From: Pseudochelatococcus contaminans
GTDB taxonomy: Bacteria > Pseudomonadota > Alphaproteobacteria > Rhizobiales > Beijerinckiaceae
NCBI RefSeq assembly: GCF_014195635.1
Contig: NZ_JACICC010000017.1
Coordinates: 1 to 37,522, forward strand
Direction of reading: 5' to 3'
Length of the DNA stretch: 37,522 nt
Positions 6,611 to 14,164 of this stretch are shown here, piece after piece. Position 1 is the first letter of the stretch; each line of letters starts with the position of its first letter. Below the pieces are notes generated by a model. It did no database searches, was not told the origin of the DNA, and saw nothing but the letters and a program-made list of their open reading frames with translations. Position numbers and translations under genes: made by a program.

Positions 6611-8002
6611 ATGACAACCCCTCATTCAGAGTTCAAGGACACCGAGGTTCGCCGCCTCGGCCGTTTTGTCGCGTCTGCTGACGCCGCCACGCTGTCCACG
6701 GAGGCGCGTGACGAGCTTAAAAAGCGTATTCTGGACAGCATCGGCGTCGCAATCGGCGCGCTTGATGGGGAACCGATCAAGTATATCCGCACCCAGATCG
6801 AAGATTTCGGCGGAAATCCGCTGGCAACATTGATTGGCGGCGGCAAAACAGCGCCGGACCGGGCGGCTTTCTACAACGGCGCACTGGTCCGCTATCTCGA
6901 TTTCATGGACAGCTATCTCGCCAAGGGCGAGACCTGCCATCAGAGCGATAACCTCGGCGCGGTCCTCGCCGCTTCTGAATATGCCGATCAGGATGGCGAG
7001 GGCTTCCTGTCCGCGCTTGCGGTGGCCTATCAGGTGCAGGGCCGGCTGTGCGATGTCGCGCCCGTGCGGGCCAAGGGTTTCGACCACACCGTGCAGGGCG
7101 CGTATGCGGTCGCGGCCGGTGTCGCGCGGGCGTTGCGGCTCGACGCCGAAAAAACCGCGAACGCCATTGCCATCAGCGGCACCTGCAACAACGCCCTGCG
7201 GGTGACGCGCACCGGCGCGCTTTCGCACTGGAAGGGCCTTGCCTATCCCAACACCGCTTTCGTGGGCACGCATTCGGCCTTCCTGGCCTATCGCGGCATC
7301 ACCGGACCGGAAGAAGTGTTCGAGGGCAACAAGGGCTTCAAGGAAGCCATTGCCGGACCGTTCGAAATCGACTGGTCGAAGGAAGATCTGGAAAACGTCA
7401 AGCAGTCGATCATCAAGAAGTACAACGCCGAAATCCACTCTCAGTCTTCCATCGAGGGGGCGCTGGAGCTTCAGGCGCAGAACGGTTTCCGGGCCGACGA
7501 AATCGAAGCGATCGAGATCGATATCTTCGATGTCGCCTATCACATCATCGGCGGCGGCGAGGAAGGCGACAAGACCATCATCCGCACCAAGGAAGAGGCC
7601 GATCACTCGCTGCAATACATGGTCGGCGTGGCGCTCATCGACGGCAACGTTTTGCCGGCGCAGTACGATCCCGAACGCATCCTGCGCGATGACATTCAGG
7701 GGCTGCTGAAGCGCTTCACCGTGCGGCCGAGCAAAGAATACACCGACCGCTTCCCCGCCGAAGTCGCCACCACCATTACGGTGACGTTGAAGGACGGCCG
7801 CAAGCTGTCCATCGACAAGACGGATTACGAAGGTTTCCGCACCCGGCCGATGAGCTGGGAGACGGTTATCGCCAAGTTCAACGGCCTTGCCAAGCCGTTT
7901 GCGTCCGAACGCGCCCGCGCGTCGATCATCGACGCGGTGCAGCACATCGAAAAGCTGCGCATCCGCGACTTCGCGACGATCCTCGGCAATCTGAAGGTCT
8001 GA
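6611..8002 (+). CDS. MmgE/PrpD family protein (2-methylcitrate dehydratase-like)
   Basis: The product has 463 residues from the ATG at 6611; an in-frame GTG at 6596 is rejected because AGGAGA (6601-6606) sits ideally for the ATG. It belongs to the MmgE/PrpD family, which holds 2-methylcitrate dehydratase, cis-aconitate decarboxylase and iminodisuccinate epimerase. Visible family segments are LKKRILDSIGVAIGAL near the N-terminus, YNGALVRYLDFMDSY with the conserved Asp-rich loop, HQSDNLGAVLAASEYA, AISGTCNNALRVTRTGALS and HWKGLAYPNTAFVGTHSAFLA. These are catalytic-helix-domain motifs. There is no prpB, prpC or acnD nearby, so a methylcitrate-cycle role is not supported. It is followed by a ComA-like gene 48 bp downstream, so its substrate may be a sulfo- or phosphocarboxylate made or used by that enzyme; this is inference only. 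Confidence 0.87.
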   Translation: MTTPHSEFKDTEVRRLGRFVASADAATLSTEARDELKKRILDSIGVAIGALDGEPIKYIRTQIEDFGGNPLATLIGGGKTAPDRAAFYNGALVRYLDFMDSYLAKGETCHQSDNLGAVLAASEYADQDGEGFLSALAVAYQVQGRLCDVAPVRAKGFDHTVQGAYAVAAGVARALRLDAEKTANAIAISGTCNNALRVTRTGALSHWKGLAYPNTAFVGTHSAFLAYRGITGPEEVFEGNKGFKEAIAGPFEIDWSKEDLENVKQSIIKKYNAEIHSQSSIEGALELQAQNGFRADEIEAIEIDIFDVAYHIIGGGEEGDKTIIRTKEEADHSLQYMVGVALIDGNVLPAQYDPERILRDDIQGLLKRFTVRPSKEYTDRFPAEVATTITVTLKDGRKLSIDKTDYEGFRTRPMSWETVIAKFNGLAKPFASERARASIIDAVQHIEKLRIRDFATILGNLKV

Positions 8003-8036
8003 TTTTCACCCCGAAGAACTTTTCACCCCGAAGAAC
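8003..8036 (+). repeat. 17-bp tandem duplication between prpD-like and comA-like genes
   Basis: TTTTCACCCCGAAGAAC occurs twice back to back (8003-8019 and 8020-8036), starting immediately after the stop codon. It pushes the ribosome site of the next gene further downstream and looks like recent slippage or duplication. Confidence 0.95.
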
Positions 8037-8050
8037 AAGGAGAAAGCACC

Positions 8051-8908
8051 ATGAGTGATGGAGAAATCGCCCGCGAGCAGTCAGAGGTCTGGAAGAACCG
8101 GCTGTTCCCCTTCGTGCCGATGAACGACCGTCAGCCGAAGCCGCGCACGAGGTCGATCACCGAAATCCGCGGGCCATACTACGCCTCGGTCACGCCGACC
8201 TACCTCAAGGAGTTGTTCGAGGTGTTCGGCGAGCATATCGACGGCCTCAAGTTCTCCGGCGGCTCCTTCTCGCTGCTGCCCGAGGAAGCGGTGAAGAAAT
8301 ACCTCGCCATTGCGCACGATGCCGGCATCTACGTCTCCACCGGCGGCTGGATCGAGAATGTCATCGTGCGCGCCGCCCATCACGTCGACGACTACATCGC
8401 CGAAGTGAAGCGGCTGGGTTTTGACTACATCGAGCTGTCGACGGGCTTCATCCAGTTGCCCATTCCGGATTTGCTGCGCCTCGTCGAGAAGGTGAAGAAG
8501 GCCGGCCTCAAGGCAAAGCCGGAAATCGGCATCCAGTTCGGCGCCGGTGGCGACACCACGCGCGAGGAACTGGAAGCGGAAGGCACGCGCGATCCGCAGA
8601 TCCTGATCGACACGGCGCGCGCCGCGCTCGATGCCGGAGCCGACATCATCATGATCGAGTCCGAGGGCATCACTGAAAACGCCGATCCATGGCGCACCGA
8701 TGTCGCCGCGCGGATCATCAAGGAAGTCGGCCAGGAGAACGTCATGTTCGAGGCCGCCGATCCCAAGGTATTCGAGTGGTATGTGAAGAACTACGGCATC
8801 GACATCAACCTGTTCGTCGATCACAGCCAGATCTTCCAGCTCGAATGCCTGCGTCGGGGCGTCTGGGGCACCAAGAGCACCTTCGGCCGCATCACCACCT
8901 ACCGCTGA
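8051..8908 (+). CDS. ComA-like phosphosulfolactate synthase family protein
   Basis: This 285-residue protein belongs to the ComA family, whose archaeal members join sulfite and phosphoenolpyruvate to form phosphosulfolactate for coenzyme M; plant Hsa32 and bacterial relatives have unclear roles. Family segments along the TIM barrel are GLKFSGGSFSLLP, YVSTGGWIENV, LGFDYIELSTGFI, KAKPEIGIQFG, GADIIMIESEGI, NVMFEAADPKVF and the C-terminal ECLRRGVWGTKSTFGR. The ribosome site AAGGAG is at 8038-8043. It shares an operon with the MmgE/PrpD-like gene and is followed by a strong hairpin. No other coenzyme-M genes are present in the window, so the natural product is unknown. Sulfite as substrate is inferred from family membership. 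Confidence 0.85.
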   Translation: MSDGEIAREQSEVWKNRLFPFVPMNDRQPKPRTRSITEIRGPYYASVTPTYLKELFEVFGEHIDGLKFSGGSFSLLPEEAVKKYLAIAHDAGIYVSTGGWIENVIVRAAHHVDDYIAEVKRLGFDYIELSTGFIQLPIPDLLRLVEKVKKAGLKAKPEIGIQFGAGGDTTREELEAEGTRDPQILIDTARAALDAGADIIMIESEGITENADPWRTDVAARIIKEVGQENVMFEAADPKVFEWYVKNYGIDINLFVDHSQIFQLECLRRGVWGTKSTFGRITTYR

Positions 8909-8925
8909 ACCGCGACGACACGCAG

Positions 8926-8957
8926 CCGGCGTTTCGGGCCTCGCCCCGGAACGCCGG
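8926..8957 (+). terminator. Hairpin terminator after the comA-like gene
   Basis: Thirteen base pairs (8926-8938 with 8945-8957, one G-T pair), including CCGGCGTT/AACGCCGG, with a 6-nt loop and followed by TTCCATT. The U-tract is weak, but the stem is strong and correctly placed 17 bp after the stop. Confidence 0.7.
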
Positions 8958-8992
8958 TTCCATTAACGGGCAAAACGAGGCCGGGATCGGCT

Positions 8993-9387
8993 GTGCCGGC
9001 TTATGTTCCGGCAAGCAGAGACGAAGAGCCATTCGCGCGCAGCCGCCGGCGCATCACCATTCGCATCTCGAAACCGGGGAACAGCGTCGATGTCACCGTG
9101 GAGCCTGCGGGCAAAGGCAGCAGTATCGAGGTGATTATCGAGGATCACGGACCCGGCGTGCCAGCCGACATGCTGGAAGCGATGTTCGCCCCCTTCGTCC
9201 GCATTGCGGGGAAAGGCTCGCCGGGAACGGGAAGGGGGCTGAGCAGCGGATACGGGCTTGGGCTGGCGATCGCGTGGCGAGCGGTCACGGCAATGCATGG
9301 AACGATCTCCGCGCACAACGCCGCTCCGCACGGTCTGGCGGCGTGATCAGCCTGCCGGTCATGGCGATAGGGCAAGAACACGAGTGA
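8993..9387 (+). pseudogene. Histidine-kinase ATPase-domain remnant (truncated, frameshifted)
   Basis: The reading frame keeps only the C-terminal part of a sensor kinase HATPase domain: VEDHGPGVP-like G1 box (IIEDHGPGVPADM), F box (MFAPFVRI) and G2 box (SSGYGLGLAIAWRAV), followed by HGTISAHNAAPHGL. The dimerization/phosphoacceptor domain and a clear N-box asparagine are absent. The kinase ending continues out of frame as GGVISLPV after a shift near 9340, while the first frame stops at 9346. It is therefore a decayed fragment, not a functional kinase. Nothing resembling its response regulator is nearby. The family is certain to domain level; the subfamily cannot be told. Confidence 0.8.
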
Positions 9388-9501
9388 GGATTATTCAGGT
9401 CGCCGTTTACGGTTTGAAACGGACCGATGGTTTCATTCACTTTTCCGGTTCAGACGTATCTCATGAACGGTTCAGAGTATATGGATTTTGCCAAATAGCC
9501 C

Positions 9502-9547
9502 CCACAACAATAAAATTATTATAGTTATAATAATTTTATTGTTGTGG
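9502..9547. repeat. Perfect 46-bp palindrome (22-bp arms, 2-bp centre)
   Basis: The arm beginning CCACAACAATAAAATTATTA (9502-9523) is exactly the reverse complement of 9526-9547, with only GT between. It is AT-rich with CCAC/GTGG ends and no adjacent gene end except the kinase remnant. It could be a cruciform or hairpin, a bidirectional terminator, or the remnant of a mobile element end pair. Confidence 0.9.
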
Positions 9548-9626
9548 AGATTTTATCGTTCTTAATTTTGTCGATTTATTGAAGACAGTCGCCGGTCATG
9601 ATAGGTGATACAAGGAATGGGTTTCG

Positions 9627-9659
9627 ATGATTTGTGTGTCCGTGCATAAGTCAAATCAT
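9627..9659. promoter_or_regulatory. Inverted repeat upstream of the TetR gene
   Basis: ATGATTTG (9627-9634) and CAAATCAT (9652-9659) are perfect 8-bp inverted copies separated by 17 bp. The same TCAAATCATTA string recurs at 6521-6531 before the prpD-like operon, so it may be a shared regulator half-site, possibly for the TetR protein encoded next door. Confidence 0.4.
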
Positions 9660-9865
9660 TAAATATCATCAAAAGGCGGTTTCACGTCATGACTGCTTTT
9701 CGATGGAGCGGATTCTGAAACGTTTTCAAACGAAAGTTGCTGCCAGTCTGTGCAAGGAAAGTGCATAAAAGCAAAAATATAAAGCTTTTAAAGGCTATAT
9801 TATATCACAACCTTGTCCATTTCCATGGACCGTATTGAATACAAGCTGCTCTGACAAGGTGAGAA

Positions 9866-10489
9866 ATGGGACGCAAACGGATTGTCACGCGGGATGCGAT
9901 TCTGGATGCAGCGGAGGAAGCTATCGGCAACGGTCGCGGTCATCATTTATCGCTTCAGCTCGTTGCAGAAACTGCAAACATCACCAAGGGCTCCATTGCG
10001 CATAATTTCAAGACAAAGGATGAATTGATACTGGCTGTGTTCTCGCGTGAAGCGGTTCGGTTCCATCGCGAGGCGGCAATAGCTGCCGAGGCGGAGAATA
10101 CGGAACCAAAGCAACCAGACAGGAAAATGCCGGAACGCGATGCATTCGGCTACAAAGCGGATAACGACCCTCTTGACCTCGCTCGAGGCTGGATAGCGGC
10201 AACACGGCGGGAAAACGGGGCGGCAATCTCGAAAGCCGCAGGTCTGATCATCAACATGATGGAGTCGGAATCGCGGCGTCAAGCGATAGCAGCTTCATAT
10301 GGGCGTGTGCTGGATGAAATCGATATTGCAACTCCGGATGGCCGCGCTGCCTTCGTTGCCTTCATGGCCGTCGAAGGAATATCCTTGCTGCGTGGCTTCG
10401 GTATACTGGAACTGTCGGAGGATCAGTGGAAAAACTGCCTCGATATTATTCGTGAGGAATGCCTGGAAAAAGTCGTTCACGATTCGTAA
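9866..10489 (+). CDS. TetR/AcrR family transcriptional regulator
   Basis: This 207-residue protein has an N-terminal TetR helix-turn-helix: RDAILDAAEEAIGNG, LSLQLVAETANITKGSIAHNFKTKDELILAVF (about 10-65). The C-terminal part is a helical ligand-binding domain ending in a helix-rich EDQWKNCLDIIREECLEKVV. The length is typical. The start is ATG with AAGGTGAG upstream. It stands alone: no enzyme or pump gene lies directly beside it, so its target could be the promoter with palindromes on its 5' side or the PrpD-ComA operon upstream. The ligand cannot be inferred. Confidence 0.88.
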   Translation: MGRKRIVTRDAILDAAEEAIGNGRGHHLSLQLVAETANITKGSIAHNFKTKDELILAVFSREAVRFHREAAIAAEAENTEPKQPDRKMPERDAFGYKADNDPLDLARGWIAATRRENGAAISKAAGLIINMMESESRRQAIAASYGRVLDEIDIATPDGRAAFVAFMAVEGISLLRGFGILELSEDQWKNCLDIIREECLEKVVHDS

Positions 10490-10541
10490 TGAGACGGATT
10501 TTGCATATACATAATGCAAGTTAGGCGGCGGTTTCGGGATA

Positions 10542-10877
10542 TTATTTCTCTTGTACCGATATTTTCATGCCGATAGCGTCAATAACACGAATAAATGTAC
10601 TGAGTTTTGGATCTCCGCCTTCTCGCAGTGCGCGATACAATGTTTCACGCGCCACGCCCGCCTGCCGGGCGACACCGGAAATACCGCGCGCTCGCGCAAC
10701 GACGCCAAGTGCATTCGCGATCGCGTCGGAATTTGCCGTGTCGAAAGCCTCCGCGATAAGCGACTGTTCTGCTCCGGAATCAAGAAAGAGCGCATATATC
10801 TCGATTTCCTGATCTCGCCCCGAACCGGCACTTGTTTCAGAAACGGGCCTCCGGGACGCTGAGATTGATCGGGTCAT
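10542..10877 (-). CDS. Addiction-module antidote protein (HigA-like), orphan
   Basis: The 111-residue protein contains the compact Cro/XRE-type helix-turn-helix typical of the 'addiction module antidote' family: IANALGVVARARGISGVARQAGVARETLYRALREGGDPKLSTFIRVIDAIGMKISV (about 53-108). Family members are encoded directly after a RelE/HigB-like toxin (DUF891 type). Here the 132 bp upstream (10878-11009) hold no toxin, and the next gene is the receptor, so it is an orphan antitoxin. The N-terminal ~50 residues (RDQEIEIYALFLDSGAEQSL) are unlike the usual antidote start and may be a fusion point or domesticated sequence. Confidence 0.75.
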   Translation of the reverse strand: MTRSISASRRPVSETSAGSGRDQEIEIYALFLDSGAEQSLIAEAFDTANSDAIANALGVVARARGISGVARQAGVARETLYRALREGGDPKLSTFIRVIDAIGMKISVQEK

Positions 10878-10962
10878 GGCACCTACTCAGGGCAAGAGTG
10901 TCGTTTCCAAGCCATAAGGCGATCGTGGCCTGGATGTGGGTTCAGCCGCTCGAAGATATCGT

Positions 10963-10996
10963 GCGGCATGGAGGGCCTGCCGGGCCTCCATGCCGC
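10963..10996 (-). terminator. Hairpin terminator after the TonB-dependent receptor
   Basis: GCGGCATGGAGG (10963-10974) pairs perfectly with CCTCCATGCCGC (10985-10996), 10-nt loop, lying 14 bp after the receptor stop on the minus strand. No strong U-tract is seen, so it may act as an mRNA-stabilising hairpin instead. Confidence 0.6.
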
Positions 10997-11009
10997 AACT
11001 GGTGACGGA

Positions 11010-13370
11010 TCAGAATGAGCCGGTCAGAGAGATGTAATAGGCGCGCCCCGGTTCGTTGAACGTGTTGGCGCCGGCGGCGTTGCCTGTACCCTCACGCTTG
11101 ACGCTTTTGTCGAACAGGTTGGTGACGCCTGCGAGCAGGCGCAGATTTTCGTTGAATTCGTAGCGCGCACCAACATTGACCAGCGTGTAGGGTGAACGCG
11201 AACGGGTGTTTCCGGCCTGCCGCAGCGTGTAGAAATCGACAGTCGGCGCGTCGATCTTGCCATAATGGGTAACGCCGAGGTTGAGTTCGAGCTGTTCCGT
11301 GGCTTTCCACAGAACGTTTGAGTTGATGGTGTACTTCGGAACCAGCGACAGCGGCTGACCATCCGTCTTGTTCTTGGATTCGATCATGTATGTGGCGTTG
11401 GTGCTCCAGGTCACCTTCTCGTGCACTGGAATGATGAGATTGCCTTCGAGACCCTGGATCACAGCCTTCGGCACGTTCTCCCACTGGTAGACGACCTGAT
11501 TGTTGAAGCGGCCGACCGGCGTGGTGCCGGATTGGATGTGGTCCTTGAAGTCGTTATGGAAGTAGGTGATGCCCGCGTTCCAGCCGGCCTCGTTGATGTA
11601 GCCGATGCCGACTTCCTTGTTGATGCTGGTCTCGGCCTTCAGATTGGGGTTGCCGACGACATAGCACGGACCACCATAGGTATACGGGCAGCCGTTGCCT
11701 CGGGAATTGTAGATATAATTCGGGTTGGTCTGGAACAGATTGGGCGCCTTGAACGCGCGCGCGATACCGGCCTTCAGCGTGAGTTCGTCCGTCAGCGCGT
11801 AGGATGCGTTGAGGCTGGGGCTCCAGTTGTTGCCCGATTCCGAATGGTGATCGAAGCGCAGGCCCGGCGTGAGGATGAACTTGTCGGTAACGAGGATGTT
11901 GTCCTCAAGATAAACTGCGTAAAGCTGCGACTGGCTCTTGGGATTACGCAACTCCGGATTCCCGACGGTATTGACCCCGCCCCCTGCGGTGAATTCCTGA
12001 CCGCTGGTCATGTTCTCGTCGTCCATCCACTCGCCGCGGAACTCCACGCCGGCGGTGAGGGTCTGCGGCACGACGATGTTCAGCGGGAAGTTCCATTCGC
12101 TTTTGGCGGTCACGTTGTCGAGCGTGATGACCTTGCGGTCTTTGGCGTAACGTGAGTCGATGATGCCCTCGCTGCGACCAGCTTCAGCCTCGCCAAGCCG
12201 CCTGTTCTTCGCGTTTTCCCACTGGATGAACGTGTTCGATGTGCCGAAATCCCACTTGCCGCGATGGGTGGCGGACAGCGTGGTCCGCGTCACCCGGTTT
12301 GTTTCGTGGCCGCCGCGCGCCAGTTCCTGGTTAAGATCGGACACGGACACGTCGCTGAATAGCGTGTCGCCCGCATATATATTGCGCTGCTGGCTCCAGG
12401 CGGCCTCGAAATCCAATACATGGCGTTCGTCCAGCTTCCACGAGAGCAGGCCGCGGAAGTCGGTATTGACGACACCCTCGCGGCCGGCGGCAACCTGATC
12501 CCGCTGCATCAGGGGCTCCCCGTCCGGTCCAAGCACGGGCGCTCCTGTCCACCAGTCGGTGACTGGAATGAATGGTGTCGCAGACTGGTTTATGTCGATG
12601 TTGTCGGCGCCCGTGCGATTGTAGTTGGCCGAGATGCGGTATGAGAAGCGCTCGTCGATCGGGCCGCCCGCTACGATTGTGGAGCGGTAGGTGCGGCCTT
12701 CGTCGCTGTTTTCGGGAATATTGGCGAACGTCGTCGCGCTGAAGCTTTGTTTCTCTGGCCGTCTGGTGATGATGTTGACCACACCGCCGGACGCACCGGA
12801 ACCATAGCGGGCCGCCGCCGGGCCGCGCAGCACTTCGATGCGATCGACCAGCTCGGCCGGCACCCAGTTCGAATCGCCGCGCGTGTCGCGCTCGCCGCCG
12901 CGGCGCATGCGCACCGAGTTGCGCGACAGCACCGGCTTGCCGTCGATGAGGATCAGCGTGTTTTCCGGACCCATGCCGCGAATGTCGATCTGGCGGTTGT
13001 TGCCGCGCTGGCCACCCGCCGAGTTGCCGGTGAGGTTCACACCCGGCTGGCGGCGGATGACATCCGACAGGTCGTTGACGGGCGGGGCCATTTCAATCTG
13101 CTGCCGGCCGATGATCGACACGCCGGGCGCCTGGCTGAGCTGCTCGCGGGCGGACACGACGACAACTTCATCAAGCAGAAGCTCCTCGCCGGTCAGCGGC
13201 AACTCTGCATTGGTCTCGGCCCGCTGCGCCCGCGTATCCTGTGCCCAGGCGGAATCGACGAGAGCCATCAGCACCGCAACCATGGCGGTCGCGGTATAAA
13301 GACCTGCAATACCGCGACGAGCAACATCGGCTTTAAGAAAACGATATTCAATCGGATATCTTGCTTTCAT
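11010..13370 (-). CDS. fepA: FepA-type TonB-dependent ferric-siderophore outer-membrane receptor
   Basis: This 786-residue outer-membrane receptor has a signal peptide (hydrophobic GLYTATAMVAVLMALV, likely cut after SAWA, about residue 43), a TonB-box-like DEVVVVSA and a plug domain. The plug segments ENTLILIDGKPVLSRNSVR, GERDTRGDSNWVPAELVDR and IEVLRGPAAARYGSG, GVVNIITRRP are the FepA/PfeA signature. A 22-strand barrel follows, with an extracellular loop holding two cysteines (NGCPYTYGGPCYVVGNPNLK) and a terminal aromatic (SLTGSF). FepA-group receptors import catecholate siderophores such as ferric enterobactin. No siderophore synthesis or ABC genes adjoin, which suggests scavenging of foreign siderophores. 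The promoter lies in the very AT-rich 13371-13590. Ligand identity is inferred. Confidence 0.88.
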   Translation of the reverse strand: MKARYPIEYRFLKADVARRGIAGLYTATAMVAVLMALVDSAWAQDTRAQRAETNAELPLTGEELLLDEVVVVSAREQLSQAPGVSIIGRQQIEMAPPVNDLSDVIRRQPGVNLTGNSAGGQRGNNRQIDIRGMGPENTLILIDGKPVLSRNSVRMRRGGERDTRGDSNWVPAELVDRIEVLRGPAAARYGSGASGGVVNIITRRPEKQSFSATTFANIPENSDEGRTYRSTIVAGGPIDERFSYRISANYNRTGADNIDINQSATPFIPVTDWWTGAPVLGPDGEPLMQRDQVAAGREGVVNTDFRGLLSWKLDERHVLDFEAAWSQQRNIYAGDTLFSDVSVSDLNQELARGGHETNRVTRTTLSATHRGKWDFGTSNTFIQWENAKNRRLGEAEAGRSEGIIDSRYAKDRKVITLDNVTAKSEWNFPLNIVVPQTLTAGVEFRGEWMDDENMTSGQEFTAGGGVNTVGNPELRNPKSQSQLYAVYLEDNILVTDKFILTPGLRFDHHSESGNNWSPSLNASYALTDELTLKAGIARAFKAPNLFQTNPNYIYNSRGNGCPYTYGGPCYVVGNPNLKAETSINKEVGIGYINEAGWNAGITYFHNDFKDHIQSGTTPVGRFNNQVVYQWENVPKAVIQGLEGNLIIPVHEKVTWSTNATYMIESKNKTDGQPLSLVPKYTINSNVLWKATEQLELNLGVTHYGKIDAPTVDFYTLRQAGNTRSRSPYTLVNVGARYEFNENLRLLAGVTNLFDKSVKREGTGNAAGANTFNEPGRAYYISLTGSF

Positions 13371-13567
13371 TTTTTCTTACCTTATACTAATTACAAATTA
13401 TAGAAAATTCTCATCGATATGTGGAATAAATTAATCTGTTTGGATTAAAAATATTTGTTTATATTTGAATTACTAATTTTTATATCTTTATAATTATTGA
13501 TTTTATATGAAAAATATTAATTTTATTTATAGTTTTCGTATTTTTGATGTTAATTTATTTATATCTA
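13371..13567. promoter_or_regulatory. Very AT-rich promoter region of the receptor gene
   Basis: About 200 bp composed almost entirely of A and T, in sharp contrast to flanking coding DNA. It must contain the minus-strand promoter of the receptor. I could not place a convincing Fur, RirA or Irr box; TTTTTTAGAATACATTGTG at 13575-13593 resembles only half of an iron-control element. Confidence 0.45.
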
Positions 13568-14065
13568 CTAGTAGTATTTTTTAGAATACATTGTGTTGCA
13601 ATGTTGCACCATTTCGGCGAAATCTGACATGAAGCAAATCGGCCGCCAGATCATCCACGGCAGGTCACGAGACATCGCCGTCAACTCTGTCATCAGGGAT
13701 CGAATAGCCGGCCATGTCCCGCTGATCGTTTCCGACTCGGTCACGCGTACGGCCCCGGCATATTCGCCGGCTTCGAGCAAGCGGGTAGTATCGGCGCGAT
13801 CCAGACCCGCCTTTTCCGAGATATCGGCCAGCGCCTCGACGCGCCCGATAGGCATGTCGTCGCTGAAATAGCCCGCAACAGCAACTCCTTCACTTCCTGC
13901 TACCGGACGTGCGTCTTCGAGTAATGCAGGAGTTGATGGATCTTGTGTGCTCGCCTTGCGATTGATCGCGAAATTGCAGTTCAGCCCGTATTGCGACCTG
14001 AGCGCACGCGTGCTCCGGCCTGCATCCTCCGCCTGTTTGGCGGACCGGGCAAGGCGCGCTGCCAT
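13568..14065 (-). pseudogene. Fragment of a DsbA/FrnE-like oxidoreductase
   Basis: Only a middle segment is recognisable: YFSDDMPIGRVEALADISEK plus AGLDRADTTRLLEAGEYAGA (about residues 66-105, near 13750-13870). It corresponds to the helical segment late in FrnE-type DsbA family proteins. The CxxC active site, the N-terminal thioredoxin strand and the following cis-Pro GVPFF-type segment are missing, and the flanking residues are unlike the family. I therefore call this open frame a decayed remnant, not an expressed 165-residue protein. There is no good ribosome site at its first ATG. Confidence 0.6.
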
Positions 14066-14164
14066 ACGGTCAGCATGGATACCGGCGCAGTCCTCCGGCA
14101 GGTCCGGGGGAAACTGATGGCTGTGATGCTCGGCCTAGAGAATGGCAGCCATAGAAATCCTTGT

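Larger units (their letters stand above)
9388..9865. other. AT-rich intergenic region before the TetR gene
   Basis: About 480 bp with no convincing gene. It holds a perfect 22-bp-arm palindrome (9502-9547), an 8-bp inverted repeat (9627-9659), and a stretch at 9720-9770 (TTTTCAAACGAAAG...GTGCAAGGAAAGTGCATAAAAG) that weakly resembles a degraded copy of the interspersed repeat at 20116. The TetR gene has an AAGGTGAG ribosome site at 9855-9862. Confidence 0.6.

Noticed and set aside
6626-8824. Long minus-strand frames (439 and 247 codons) opposite the prpD-like and comA-like genes
   Set aside because: Antisense shadows without ribosome sites; sense genes have good starts and conserved motifs.
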